From Typhlomys cinereus (taxonomy: Eukaryota > Chordata > Mammalia > Rodentia > Platacanthomyidae), in contig JALPQD010000415.1 in the NCBI GenBank assembly GCA_023101885.1, positions 928,520 through 992,519 on the forward strand: a stretch of 64,000 bases of DNA, in the 5' to 3' direction. Under the pieces are notes generated by a model. That model was not told the origin of the DNA. It saw nothing but the letters and a program-made list of their open reading frames with translations, and ran no database searches. Positions 1 through 11,700 of the stretch are shown here, in pieces; within the stretch, counting starts at the first letter, position 1; every line of letters begins with the position of its first letter. Position numbers and translations under genes: made by a program.

Positions 1-446
1 GCACACGCGGGACTCCTCACCTGAGAGACTGTATCACATGGTTGCTTTATGGAAAACACATTCGCTGAGGATGCAGAAAGCAATGTGAACGTTGGAGCAG
101 TCTCCGAGAACAGGAGCTACATAAGGACACAAGAGAAGTTGCTAGACTAGGATGACAGAGTGGTCACTGCTGCTTAGGAAAGAGAAGCGTAAAGGAAACC
201 GTCAGTACGGGACTTAGCAATGTCTCACTCTGGGGCGTGTGCTTGCTTCATGCGCCCCAGCTCTTTTCCTTGCATAATTGCTATGTAATGGACCAAAAAG
301 CTCGTACTCAATGAGACGACACGTGCAAAGACTCTGGCATAATGGTGAAAAGCAGGAGTGAGACATCAGTTAATTCGCAAACTGCCTGATTGGCCATTTT
401 CTCTGTTTTCCTGTCTCTGTTTTCTCTTTCCTTCTCCTCTCTCTTC

Positions 447-450
<4 letters not shown>
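1..450. other. Unique sequence, no gene seen
   Basis: Non-repetitive mixed-composition DNA. The short open frames here lack splice context and codon structure that would support a gene. I see no repeat I can name before the CA tract. Confidence 0.5.

Positions 451-507
<57 letters not shown>
451..507. repeat. (AC)n microsatellite, about 28 units
   Basis: An uninterrupted AC dinucleotide run that ends at an AGAGAG transition. The His-Thr open frames crossing it come from the repeat and are not genes. The tract is pure and so probably length-variable. Confidence 0.97.
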
Positions 508-510
<3 letters not shown>

Positions 511-3334
511 AGCATCCTACATGCACCCTATCCCTTTTCTCTCCAGCCTGTCATCTTGTTGCTTTCTGTTTCCTGTCCTTGGGCATATCAACATCCCAAG
601 GTTAATGATGAGACACCTTGGCAAAGCGGTGTTTGTTTAGCTTAGGGTAATGTTTTAAATGCCTTTGCAAGGGGCAAGCTCACCGCTTCTGAAACAAAAC
701 CCTTCCGCAGTCAGAGCTGCATTTCACATTAACACCTCAGACACTGCTACAGGTTTTGTTTTGTTTCGTTATTTTTTTTTCCCCTTTGTCATCCTGTCCT
801 GGTTGAAAAATTGTATGTGAGACAGGAGCTGGCAAACACGAGGATCGGTATGATAGGTTCAAGCTTTGAGAATCACATTTCTCCAGCCTCATTTTCAAAC
901 TGATGTGCTATGGCATCCTGTCCTTTCTGAGTTCCCTGAATCCTTGGCAGAAAGACCTTAGGAACTGGGTGTTTAGCCACGGTGTGTGTATGATTCTTCA
1001 GGAACTGTAAATTTGCATTTTACTCACATTCCATCAGGAGAAACTTTCGAACACAGTAGTGTTTCCATGGACAATAAGAATGAGTGATTAGGTTCATCAG
1101 AGAAGGAAACTGGTATATCATCCTTGAGGATGCTTTGATTCAGAAAGACCCATGTGAGACCAGAGGGGTCATAACCTTACCCTAAGGTTGGAAAGTATTA
1201 GAACAGGAAAGACAACTTAAAGTGGGAGAGCCTCAAGAGTCGCCTGCAATGGACAACATGTCAGGGGTGCACAGAGGCCTTCAGTGATATCTCCCCAAAC
1301 TCCCAGATCCTCAGAGCCCCCCAAAGAGTAAATTTCTCAGTCATCAAGCTTTTCTAAAGCTGTTATGGGAACATTGCATACCACAGTTAAACTGGGCCTG
1401 TGAGCCAGAAATCAGTAAGGTACTCATAAAGCCTGGCTATAATTTAAGATTTCTTGGGTTCCAGCACTAGACAAGGAGGCCAGGCCTCCTTGAAGATGCC
1501 CATGAGAAGGAACTTCCAGAGACAGGAAAACAAAAAGGTTTCAGAGAAGTGTGACCTGATTTCTTGGACATACAATGAAAGAGTCTGCAATCTAACTGGT
1601 TTAACAAGTAGGAGACAACATTTTTCTTAAATATTAAGGCTATTCTTAGTTGGTAAAGATGCATTTTTTCCATAAACCTGGCAACTATTTCTGCATCATG
1701 TGCTTCATAATTAATTGAAAAGGGAATCAGATATGTCATTGGGGTGTTTTCTTGATTTGTATCTTGCAATCCTGAGAATCTTTTTCAGTATTGTTATGGC
1801 CTGGAATAACAAATCATGTCTGTACTCTTTCTTAATGAAAGAAGAGATTGCATCAGAATCAACATGCATACAAAGAGACATGCATACCTGAGACATTTAA
1901 TCTTCACCACAACAAAAAAAGTCAAAATCATAACTTTGGGATGTCTGACATTAGTGAGTCCTATATATTAAGTATCTAGATTTAGTTGAATTTTTTTATT
2001 TTTTAAGGAATATAAATTTGTTTTCTAGAACAGAGTAAACATAAACAAGCACACATGAACACACACACACACACACACAATTGTAGTTAACTGTTCAATA
2101 CTGTCAATTTTGTAAAATCCAAAGTAAAACATTCCAGCATTTGCTTTTGGATAGGGTGTGTATAAAAGAACAACTGGGAAATAAAAAAAAGGGGTTTCAG
2201 AGTTGATAGGACACTGAGAAGACAAAGCAATTGTTCTCAGAAATATGCTTATTTAATTTTGTTCATTTCATTCAAAGATTAAGAGCAAAAACATTTTCCT
2301 GTCATACTTGGACATCTGAAAGTTGTACCATTTGATGACCAAGTGGTTATTTCTTTTGAAAATAGTGAAATATGTGCTTTATCATCACAGTATATAATTC
2401 CTAAAATAAACTTTAGCCTATCTTGATTTTGAGCAGATACAATGAACATTTATGTCTACATGCATGTCTATATATACATATTTGAATATTTGTGTGCATA
2501 AGCACAAGTTGCTTCAAGAAAATTACAAGAACATGTAAATTTTCAAATAATTGAGTTAGAAAGCAACTATTCCAAGAATTACTATGATTCTTCATTATTG
2601 TTCTGATCTTCACAATGGAAAAATCTGCCATCATTTCTTCTCTTATAATACTCATATACACTAAGCTGTAGGACAGAATATGTTCAAGAGTGACCATCTA
2701 GATTCATTTCATGTACAAGAGAATTACCCCTTTTCAGTCATGAGCAAACTGAAGAAGAATGTCATTGTGCGATGGAAGATTTGCAAAGGACATGTTTAAT
2801 ATAAACTTTCATCCAGGCGGCTGATCCAATCTAGAAAAAGCTGGATAACTTTGCATTCCACTACTGAAACCATGGAAGATTTTAGACTGCTAGAAGGTCC
2901 ATTTAGACTTCCTTCTTCCATTGGGTAAAGAATTTGTGCATATTTGGCGAATCCACGGCATAAGCCTATATATTTCATATTAAAATATCTCCATCTATAA
3001 TTTTTGTAGTATGTGATAATAAATTTTGTCCATATGTCACAAAGGCCCAATGAAATATGAAGGAAACCACAGAGAATTATTTGTGTCGTACTATAATAAA
3101 GGATGCCATCATTATATGTTTGTCTGCCTGGTAGACTATACATGGTAAGCCACCATGATCCTTAACTCTCTATGTAGGATGATAACCTCGTAGTGTTGGC
3201 ATGAGACAATCCATGTTCTAACATGGGCCGCTGACCAGAGGAGATTTGGGTCAAGGCATAAGACCTTTAATATTTTCAGTCTAAAATTTAAATTCAAATC
3301 TTGGCCATACTTAATAATCCAACTAAGTAGGTCC
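508..3334. other. Unique AT-rich sequence, no gene seen
   Basis: Mostly single-copy-looking AT-rich DNA. It holds a short AC run at 2059-2079 and T-rich runs near 770 and 1990. Minus-strand open frames of 60-115 codons (for example 2796-3143) show no recognisable domain, no biased composition and no splice context, so I treat them as chance. Confidence 0.5.
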
Positions 3335-3595
3335 CTGGTAAAACTACTGTGACTGTGGCAGCCGTCTTGTATGTCAGCTCTGGTAACCAGAGTATGAGAA
3401 TCCCCAGAGCAAGCTGACTAGCCCTCCCAGCATTTTCTGGTTATAATGAGAGACCCAGGCTCTCAATCATAAGACATAAGAACAATTGAAGATATTCTCA
3501 ATATCATCCTTGGGCCTGCATAGGCATACACATTCAAGTGCATCCATGCATACACCTACCCATGAAAAACAAATACATATGCATACATAGACAAG
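3335..3595 (+). repeat. B4/RSINE1-type SINE, diverged
   Basis: The stretch has the hallmarks of rodent B4/RSINE1 elements: a GAGAGACCC-like segment near 3447, then a TCATCCTTGGGCCT segment and a CATACAC-rich tail. It reads in the plus orientation, is clearly diverged, and its 5' boundary is uncertain. Similar middle segments occur at 42,465-42,740 and, inverted, at 24,370. Confidence 0.5.
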
Positions 3596-3835
3596 TTTAG
3601 AAAATGCAAAAGCCTCAAGGAATCTTGAGTCAGAAAGAATCTTCTGGATAACTCAGTGCTGTGTATCAGTGAACTCACTGCATCTATGTAATTCCCATAG
3701 GATTTGGTCTAACAGCATTCTGTTATGGAAGTAGACTTCAGGATGCAACTTGCCTTCCTGAAAGATCAATGATTGTTAATGCTGGGTGCAAGGAGGTGAT
3801 TTCCTCAATAATAGTGTAATGGTGACTCTTAACTA

Positions 3836-4212
3836 TTGGTGTGAGAGAACACCCAAAGTCAAATAGCTTAAGGGAGAAAAGCATTTATTCAACTTATAGT
3901 TCCAGACAGGAGAAACAGACTTTCATAGTGGAGGCAACACGGCTGGTGGCTGAAGCTGGAGGCAGCTAAGTCACTGCAGACATCCAGTAGACTAGTGGGT
4001 GACAACCAAAGGTTGGAGGATTCCTGGAGAGTCTCTCTTCTTTGCAGTCCTCTGATCTGTGGATCCTTTTATCTGCTCTACTACTGGGAGGTTCCAATGA
4101 GATCTAGGGAGGTTACAATTGGATCTAGGGCTGGTCTTTGTATTATCCAGATAATCTCTTCAGGTAGTCTCAGCTAATCTTAGTTAATGCCAGGTGTATC
4201 AAGTTGACACCC
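3836..4212 (-). repeat. CAGCAA repeat, copy 1 (LTR-like rodent repeat)
   Basis: On the minus strand this begins with a TGTCAACTTGA-type start (plus 4198-4210) and ends with an AATAAA signal (TTTATT at 3884-3889). A CTCCCTTAAG-type segment and a TCTCACACCAA end follow. This layout matches a widespread rodent medium-reiterated family whose 3' end reads CAGCAACA. The TG start, internal AATAAA and overall length resemble a MaLR-type LTR, but I cannot name the family with certainty. No target-site duplication was identified. Confidence 0.6.
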
Positions 4213-4549
4213 AGGATTAACTATCACAGATAGTCTCACTGATATATGAATCATACTGCAGCAAGTGCTCCATTAAAGAAAGCTCAGTTGTGAATCAGTA
4301 AGCCATAAATACAAAGAGTCATGAAAAAAGGAGGGAGATTGGTTGAGAAGAAGATATCAAATGGGAAATGGAAAAGAGATGAGACTCATAATAAAGGATG
4401 AAAATAGCACAAATTCAATGTATTTGTTTATGAAACTTTGAAAGGATGAAGATAAAATTAAAAAAAATATTAACAGTTTTTTTTTCAGTTTACATTAGTG
4501 TCTCTGTAATTTGCCTCTCCTATGCTGCACAGCTATGCTATGGCCACTA

Positions 4550-4695
4550 CACACATACCATTTTACAAATGACAATAGCCAGGTAGAATGAGAGAGAGAA
4601 AGAGAGAAGTTCCTTGCCTTAGGAGCTAGTGGAACTTGCAAGAGGTCAGCTCAGGAAACTCAGTTCTGAGGCTTCCCTTATCACTAAGATGCCAC
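4550..4695 (+). repeat. Probable MIR fragment
   Basis: The order of segments follows the MIR core: TTTACAAATGA, then a GAG-rich stretch, CTTGCC, a GTCA-like segment, then AGTTCTGAGGCTTCCCTTATC. Divergence is high, as expected for this ancient mammalian SINE. Confidence 0.45.
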
Positions 4696-4699
4696 GAGG

Positions 4700-5374
4700 C
4701 CATCTCTGGTTTGTAGTTCACAATCCACTGGTCTGCATTTCATATGATCTTGCCCCCTCCATTTTCTTTAATACCAATGAGCACCTCTTCCTATTGGGAA
4801 TACTGCTCTTTGTTCTCCAAGGTAACGGTTCTTCCTCATGTACAGGTTCTAGACCCATTATACTTGGGTTGGTTACTGTATCTTTTCCATGTGCCCTTTA
4901 AGTATTTCTGTTCCAAGTCTGCAGTTAGCCTATATACCTGCCCTATGTCACTACTGGGATGAAAAGGGGCTTCAGACCTTAAAAAAATCGTCAGTGCTCT
5001 ACCTGTTCATTTGGCCCTTTCTGTGCAAATTACTTTCTGAACCTGCTTTTCAGTTATACAAAGTAAATAATGATATTTTCTACTGGGAAAGATTACTGGG
5101 CGACTGTGTTAAGTATCCAAAGCAGCATAGAATATAGAGTAAGCACCCGGATGTCAGCTACTGATGTACCTGGTGTATGATAGTATTCCACAGGCCATCT
5201 GTGACAGAAGTGTTAGCACATCCAATTCAGGACTAACAGGAGACAAAGTAGCCTAGAGTGAATGCTCACCATGAACATTTCAATAATGATTTACTGTCTG
5301 GAAATATTGTCTGTCTTCTCTCAAATTTCCAAAATGTTAATCCTGAGATTCTGGTCTTATTATTTCTTTTAATT
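4700..5374. other. Unique sequence, no gene seen
   Basis: The plus-strand open frames at 4629-5137 overlap one another in different frames and show no recognisable domain. A 24-bp direct duplication (AATTCTGGTCTTATTATT-type) lies at about 5349-5390, at the edge of the next SINE. Confidence 0.45.
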
Positions 5375-5384
5375 CTGGTCTTAT

Positions 5385-5667
5385 TATTTTTTTAAATATT
5401 TATTTGTTTGTTTATTTGGGGGGGGCATGTGTGTATCAGAGGGCACTGTGTGTGCCTATGGAGGACCAAAGGTGATTTTGGCAATCATCTTGTATTGCTT
5501 CTACTTTCTTTTGGCTTTGATCAGGAGTTCTCCAGGCTCCAATTCCAGAGCCAGAAGTACAAGACGCCGCCATTTCCACCTGCAATTTTTACATGGGATC
5601 TGAAATGTGCACTGAGGTCCTTCTGTTTGTGAGGCGGAGGCTGAACCCTGAGACATCTCTCCATTCC
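5385..5667 (-). repeat. ID-headed SINE, minus strand
   Basis: On the minus strand the element starts with a tRNA/ID-like head (GGAGAGATGTCTCAGGGTT, then GAAGGACC) and runs through a body with GATCCCATGTAAAAATT. It ends in AAATAAACAAACAAATAAAT. The 10-bp sequence CTGGTCTTAT flanks it at 5375-5384 and 5668-5677, an apparent target-site duplication that sets the boundaries. Confidence 0.85.
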
Positions 5668-5677
5668 CTGGTCTTAT

Positions 5678-6820
5678 CGTTAACGAGGGAAGTCAATTCA
5701 GTGATAATGCTTCTTGTATATTTGTGGGTCACTATAGAGGGACTGTCGTACACTAGAGTAATTGTTACATCAGAAAAAAAATTGTCAGCTGAGGAAATCG
5801 GCATGATCATATGGGAAAATGTGATGTGACTGAGTGTTGGGAGTGCCAACCATAGACATTTGTTAAATCAGAAATAACCAGTTCAAGCGATGGAAGAAGA
5901 GTTGTCATCAGTAAGGGGTCTTGGAAGACAAATAAAGATGTTTAAAAAAAAACACTGATCAGATGTATCAAATTATGTTGGTTTGTCAAACTGCCTGGAT
6001 AACAATTTACTGTCTGGAATCTGAAACCTTTCTATCCATATTCATTGTTTTGTATCTGTGTAAAACTAATCTATGCTCTCCATGCTAGGGTCTAGAATAT
6101 TATCCAAGGACACAAGCTGCACAAAACATGGTTTGCAGCGATCCATCAGTCCACTGGTATTTTTCCCTTGAACCTAATTTCTGACATTTTCTTCCCAATA
6201 AGATAACCTGAAAGTGTTCCATTTCAACCAATTACAATCTATGAGGAAACCTGGTTTTAAACCTGTCCTTAGCCCTGTCATTCTTGGTAAGTGAATGTTT
6301 TACACCAAAATTGCCAGTTTGGATAAACACTAAAGAGCAACCTGTCCTACAGACTGCTTGGGAATGGGAACCTTGTCAACCTGCACGGAAGCATTTCATT
6401 TTAGACCTTCAAGATATTGATGAGCAACATCACCGGCAGGTGAACTTCAAGCCCAATCTGAGTCTCAGGTAGCTTGGTAGAAAACAGTTAATGCAATTTT
6501 GTTTGTGATGCTTTTCCTCACTTAGCCTTCAGTTTCTTATTGAGTAGTTGGATTTTGAGCCTTTCTTCAAAAATGGACAAAGCTCTTTGAAATGGATGAT
6601 AGATAGTTGCAAAGAAGTCAGACACATGATTTCTCCATTCATACAAAAACAAGGAATCTAATCTGTCAGAATGGAGCATTTTGTGTCCTTTCTGCATCTG
6701 AATTCGAGCTTTACAATTGATTTTTGGCTTCCCAAAATGGATAGAAAACAGAACTTTAAACAATAAAAGCTAACTCAGCAAATTGCATGTAAATAATTCA
6801 TAAAACTTAGAACTAAAAAG
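5678..6820. other. Unique AT-rich sequence, no gene seen
   Basis: I recognise no repeat family here. The 81-codon minus-strand frame near 6518-6763 has no similarity I can name. Confidence 0.45.
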
Positions 6821-6822
6821 AT

Positions 6823-6900
6823 TCCTAGTGCTTGGTATATGACTTACTGTTGGTGTATTTGACTGGTATGGACCCAGGGTTCGATTCCCAGCAGCCTTTG
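6823..6900 (+). repeat. ID-type SINE fragment
   Basis: A short tRNA-derived head with a good internal pol III B box, GGTTCGATTCC, at 6878-6888, followed by CCAGCAGCC and an A-rich run. The A-box half is diverged. This is what an old ID element looks like. Confidence 0.6.
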
Positions 6901-6952
6901 AAAAATACCATTAAAAGAAACTGTTGTGAATTTTTCCCACTTATAGATCTTA

Positions 6953-7641
6953 ATTTTTTCTATTTTTGTGTGTGTGTGTGTGTGTCAGAGGGCACTATGT
7001 GTTGGACTACTGCATCATGTAGTGATCTTTCCCTCTTGGACAAAACGGCCCCATTTCATAAAGAGGCGCCTCCAGCCACACACCTGTTCTCTCCATCCAG
7101 GCGGCACCCCAGAGCTTCTCTGTCCTCCTGTACATGTTCCTGTGCTAGGCTCCAGCTCCCCTGTACATTCTTCAGATAACTGGACTCTTCTCTTACGGAG
7201 TAAAATCCCTAGGGTCTGTACCCTAGCTCACGCCCCTAATGCTTCCCTAGTTGTACTGTACATAAGCTGAGAGAAGACAACACCCCCTGCTGTCCCATCC
7301 ACTTGTGCTGGGGCAGCCACTCTGCTCCTGCAATAAATTTCTTGCATGAGTGTGGCCTGTGGTTTTTGCTCGAGCCAGACATTGGAGGGGATTCCCCTGG
7401 ACAAGCCCCCTTCACTATGTACACTATGGAGGTCCAAGGGCGGCTTCAGGAATCATCATCCTCAATAGCTTCTGCTTTTCTTTGCTTTGCTCTAGAGTTT
7501 CCCATGTTCTGCGTTCTAAGACACTTAAGTACAGGCTCCTGACATTTCTGCCTGGCATTTTTACATGGGATCTGGGATCTAAACTCGGGACCTTCTGCTT
7601 GCAAGGCAGAGGCTTAACCCCTGAGCCATCCCTCTAGCCCC
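6953..7641 (-). repeat. ID-headed SINE, minus strand, split by an LTR
   Basis: The head lies at the right (plus 7590-7641, the complement of GGGGCTAGAGGGATGGCTCAG) and the GT-rich tail at the left (6966-6985). The two halves, 6953-6999 and 7420-7641, become collinear with the SINE at 5385-5667 once the 7000-7414 insert is set aside. Flanks CACTTATAGATCTT (6939-6952) and CACTCACAGATCTT (7642-7655) look like a slightly decayed target-site duplication. Confidence 0.85.
7000..7414 (+). mobile_element. Solo LTR nested in a SINE
   Basis: The insert begins TGTTGG and ends CCTTCA, the TG...CA termini of a retroviral LTR. It is flanked by the direct repeat CTATG (6995-6999 and 7415-7419). A polyadenylation signal AATAAA lies at 7332-7337, followed by a GTGTGG...TTTTTGCTC region like R/U5. 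At 415 bp it suits a solo LTR left by recombination between two LTRs. No internal retroviral sequence remains. The family is not named; a 5-bp duplication alone does not decide it. Confidence 0.8.
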
Positions 7642-7655
7642 CACTCACAGATCTT

Positions 7656-8056
7656 TACAAGTTTTCTCCACATTAATGTGACCATATCCATGAATATGAT
7701 GCAACTTAATGGAAGAAGTGCTTCTCTCGGCTGGTCATTCACCATGGTGGGGAAGTTGTGGGCAAGGGACCTGGAGCAGCTGACTTCAGCGGAAGCTGAA
7801 CGCTGGTACTCATCACACTTCCTCTGTTTTCCCTTCTATCCAGTTCCGACCCTCTGTTCCATTTTCCTTTGGAGTGTGCCTTCCCTCTTCACCTAACTCT
7901 TATGTGTGTCCAGAAACACCAGGACACACATAAACAGAACGATGGCTCATGGCTGAGTCTGATTTCTGGTAAGTTGACAATGATGATTAGCCATATATTT
8001 TCTGTCATATTTTCTATCAAACAGTTAAAAAACATGGTATCAAGTAAGTGCCACGT
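7656..8056. other. Unique sequence, no gene seen
   Basis: Single-copy-looking DNA between two SINEs. Neither short plus-strand frame here shows recognisable protein features. Confidence 0.4.
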
Positions 8057-8071
8057 AAGAACTTGAAAATT

Positions 8072-8279
8072 GGGGGCTGGAGTGGTAGCTCACAGATTAA
8101 GCCTCTGCCTTGCAGGCGGAAGGTCCTGAGTTCGGATCCTAGACCTCACGGATATATGCCGGGTGGAAGCGGGGGCGACCTGCGTTTCTGGTCCTGGTAG
8201 GGCGGAGCCTGTGAATCCCAGGGCAGAGTAAAGGAGGAGGTGGAGGTGGTCCATGGTGGTTCCCGAATTCGTCTGTGGT

Positions 8280-8324
<45 letters not shown>

Positions 8325-8401
8325 CACACATGACAATTGAATAAATAATAAATAATAAAAAGAGCAAAAAGGAGAAAAGTTATACTATTACATTTAAAAA
8401 A
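8072..8401 (+). repeat. Young ID-headed long SINE, perfect TSD
   Basis: The head is GGGGGCTGG...TTAAGCCTCTGCCTTGC, followed by a GAGTTCGGATCC B-box region. The GC-rich body contains GGTAGGGCGGAGCCTGTGAA and ends with GTCTGTGGTTCT. A (CA)n run at about 8283-8323 and an AATTGAATAAATAA tail complete it. A perfect 15-bp target-site duplication, AAGAACTTGAAAATT, lies at 8057-8071 and 8402-8416, so the insertion is recent. Copies at 20,988 and 25,880 belong to the same subfamily. Confidence 0.93.
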
Positions 8402-8629
8402 AAGAACTTGAAAATTAAAGGAGTTTGATTCTTTTAATAAAAATGTGTCACGCCTAGATATATTTACTTATAACTGTGATAGTGGAATTTAATACTCAAG
8501 TCCAGCTTTGCCAGTCCCTATAATTGTGTATGTGTCTCTGAATGACTGTAGTAAGTAAAACACATATAAAATATGGTTAAGATAAAAGGAAGACAATGAA
8601 TCATCTCAATTACTAATGTTTTGAAATTT

Positions 8630-8742
8630 TTAAAACTATTTATTTGTGAGTGTGTATGAAAGAGAGAGAGAAGAGAGAGAGAGAGAGACCAGGGAGAACA
8701 CTGTGCATCCCAGTGAAGGACCAAGAGTGACTCTGGAATCAT
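8630..8742 (-). repeat. SINE 3' fragment with (GA)n
   Basis: A minus-strand tail fragment matching the 3' part of the SINE at 5385: TTATTTGTGAGTGTG, then GAACACTGTG, GAAGGACCAA and GGAATCATGG. It carries a GA-rich expansion at about 8659-8688. The SINE head is missing. Confidence 0.6.
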
Positions 8743-11700
8743 GGACACTGATGTAATAATCCCAAAGACTTATTAAAAGTTAATAATTCCAATTGATTGT
8801 CTAGATTATACAAAGAATACTGAAGATTATATTTACATAATAAATCATTATAGGAAAGATAAATCTGTCATAGAACAAAAGATTTTAAAAACTTTATTAC
8901 CTATCAAGAATGCAATCTAAATGTTGTAGAGGAAACATAAGCTTATCTACATTTGTGTGTATATATGCACATATCAATCATGATTTAGAGAGCCTTTCTA
9001 AAGTCCCATTTCTGATACTGGCAGGCAAGAAGAAGAGTTATAGCAGGGAAGAGATTGGGAATTAAGGTGTGAAACTTTGATAAATTCACTGTAATAATCA
9101 TGAAGCAATAAAAGAATAATTTTGAAAGTCCCATTTCTGGATTCCACTTTACATATATTGAGTGGCTCTTACTGTTGTCACATATTAGGTCATTCTATTG
9201 ATCAGACCTATCTTAACAGCCATTTCGAAACTGTTGCAATTGATTGACACTCCATGCAATCAATTTTAATCACTTATTTCTATATTAGATTGAAAGCTCT
9301 TTGAAATGTACAACTCTATTTTTATTTCAATTTTGTTTACTGTATTATACAGTATCCACCCGATGAAAACTTGCAGAGGCTATTTTGAAGACTAGTATGT
9401 TATTCAACAGAAATTCAAGAAATATGTGATATGTGGCTGGCAGTTTTAGTAAGGAAATAAAAACCAGGATGTTCCCCTCTCATAAAAACAATCTTGTCAT
9501 AAATCACTGCTCAACACTGATCATGTAGCAAGTTGCATAATGCACTGATTCTCAAATGTACCTGGTTCATCTGGAGGACTTGCCAAATGAGAAATGATAA
9601 GGGAACACATGTAGAATACCTACTCGATAGGTCAGGGACATTGCCATCCCAACTAATGCTGCTCCCAGTAGCTGAGGCACAAACTCTTTTGACAAAGACA
9701 CTAAGGTGCGTTCATTATACTTCATTTGTCAGCTGGAACTGAAGTGGGATCCAATATTGAATCTTCTTTTACGAGGCATGTTAGATGTTGTATGTCCAGG
9801 ACTGATTTCATAACTGGCATCATTACTCTCAATTCCCAGTCCTGGCTTCTAGCGTGGCTAGAAGCATAGATGCATTTCTTTAGGTTTCTGAGCCATGTGT
9901 TAAGACAGGAGAGAAAAGAAGATTAAATGAAGAGAAAGAACTAGACTGCATGAACATATGCAACAGGTATTCTAGAGGTGTGTACTCTGCTTTTTCTTAA
10001 TAGCCAGAAGAGTTAAGATGTAATGATTGGAAAAATAAAAAATAAAATTTTTTTAAAAGGCATAATGATTTGAGATGATGGCCATAATTCCTCTTCCACA
10101 GGGATCCATTGCAAACCCCCATGTCAACAGATAGACTGAAACTACCGATAGTACCACATGCCACAGATATATCCTTCCTGCATACACATATAATGATAAA
10201 GTATAATTTATAAAGTAGGAACAATAGGAAAATAACAATCAACTCATAATAAACTGGAATAAGTACAGCAATATTCTATAATAAACAGTTAAAATCTTTA
10301 GTTGTTTTAATGCTGGAATGTTAAGGTTAACCATTAAAGGGTAACTGAAACTTCACAAAACATAACTAACCAAGCTATTTTTTAGATGTAAAGCTGCACA
10401 ATGGTGGTCACTTTGAAAATGCCTCAGCCTTTTTTTGCTTGCTGAAGGAAAAGTTGTCTTCTTTGGCTGACACCCCCTTTCTATCTCGCACCAAAATGGC
10501 TACCCAGTGTAATCAGTGCACTGAAAATGATTTGACTTTTTCATAAGGATGTGTATATACACCTGGACATATATATCACTTACCAAAAACCTCTGAGGTG
10601 AGTTGCCTTTTGCAGTACACACCTGTGGGCCTCCATGCTGTGCAAAGAATCCAAACACAAGCCTGCCATGAATCTTGAGAGGACTGAAGAACATGCACTA
10701 TGCACTTGTCACCTTTTCGGGGGAAAAGCACGTCTGAAGAGCCCTTTAATGACTTTCTTAGAGGAAATCTGAAGGAATCCTAATGCAACTAATCATTTCC
10801 TACCTTCCCACCGAACCTCTTATTAATTAACATGTTAATGCTCTGTTTGATTTCTTGAATTTAGTTTGAGAGACAGTAAAACAGCTATTTTCAAATTAAA
10901 TTAAATTGAGTTGTGAGAAGATTTTCCACCGATATAGGGCTTTTTGTACTCTAATTCCAGTACTCATTAAGGTAAAAAAAAATCAATGAGCTTGAAATGG
11001 AAGTGTTGATATTATTGTAGGCTAAAGCTACTGCTGAATAACTTGTTCCCTCGTGACAATGTTTTGCCATGTATGTGACATTAGAAAATGCAAATGCCAG
11101 TGCTTAAAGAGAGAGAAAATTTTCCTCAGTTACCATAAATGGTGCCCAAGTATCCATTTGGGGAATTAGCATAGTCATAAACTGTAAAAATTAAGGTATT
11201 TTTTTCTAGTACAGTAGACAGTCTTACTGTTAAAAGGCTGCAATAATCCTTTAGTTTTTCAATGGTGTATTGCTCCTGTTCATTGTGCGGATTCCAGGTA
11301 TAATTAATTATCCTTTATCTCCTCAAAAGCTTTTCCTTTTTAGCACAAGAGATTTGTTTAGGTTTCTGCTCTAACGGAATCCATTGGGAAATGTCATATA
11401 TTATAATCCAGAGCTACTGTTGCATTTTTGAACCAGAATGTTATCACTTACCATACTTTGATGAAGATCTTTCAACAGACTTTCATTTTTTATTGATTCA
11501 ACTTTCTAAATCTTCGGCTCTGCTCAATCATTTTTATGATGAGATTTGGAGCATCTTTTCTTGTCCTGCTATTTTCAATGAGTAGCTTCGGATGAACACA
11601 CACTGAGCGTTTGCATTGACCCTGGAGTTTTAGACCTTCAGGAGTCTTCAGTGACAGATTTTACTAGTCAATACATTTGCTCTCAGATGTCGCAGGTGTT

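Noticed and set aside
61..150. 33-codon frame (MENTFAEDAESNV...) near the window start
   Set aside because: Too short, bounded by stops, and without splice signals that I can support.
358..645. 95-codon frame with a His-Thr repeat
   Set aside because: It is the translation of the (AC)n tract plus flanks; no domain or splice context.
6878..6888. Possible tRNA gene from the GGTTCGATTCC B box
   Set aside because: No cloverleaf can be drawn; a SINE head explains it.
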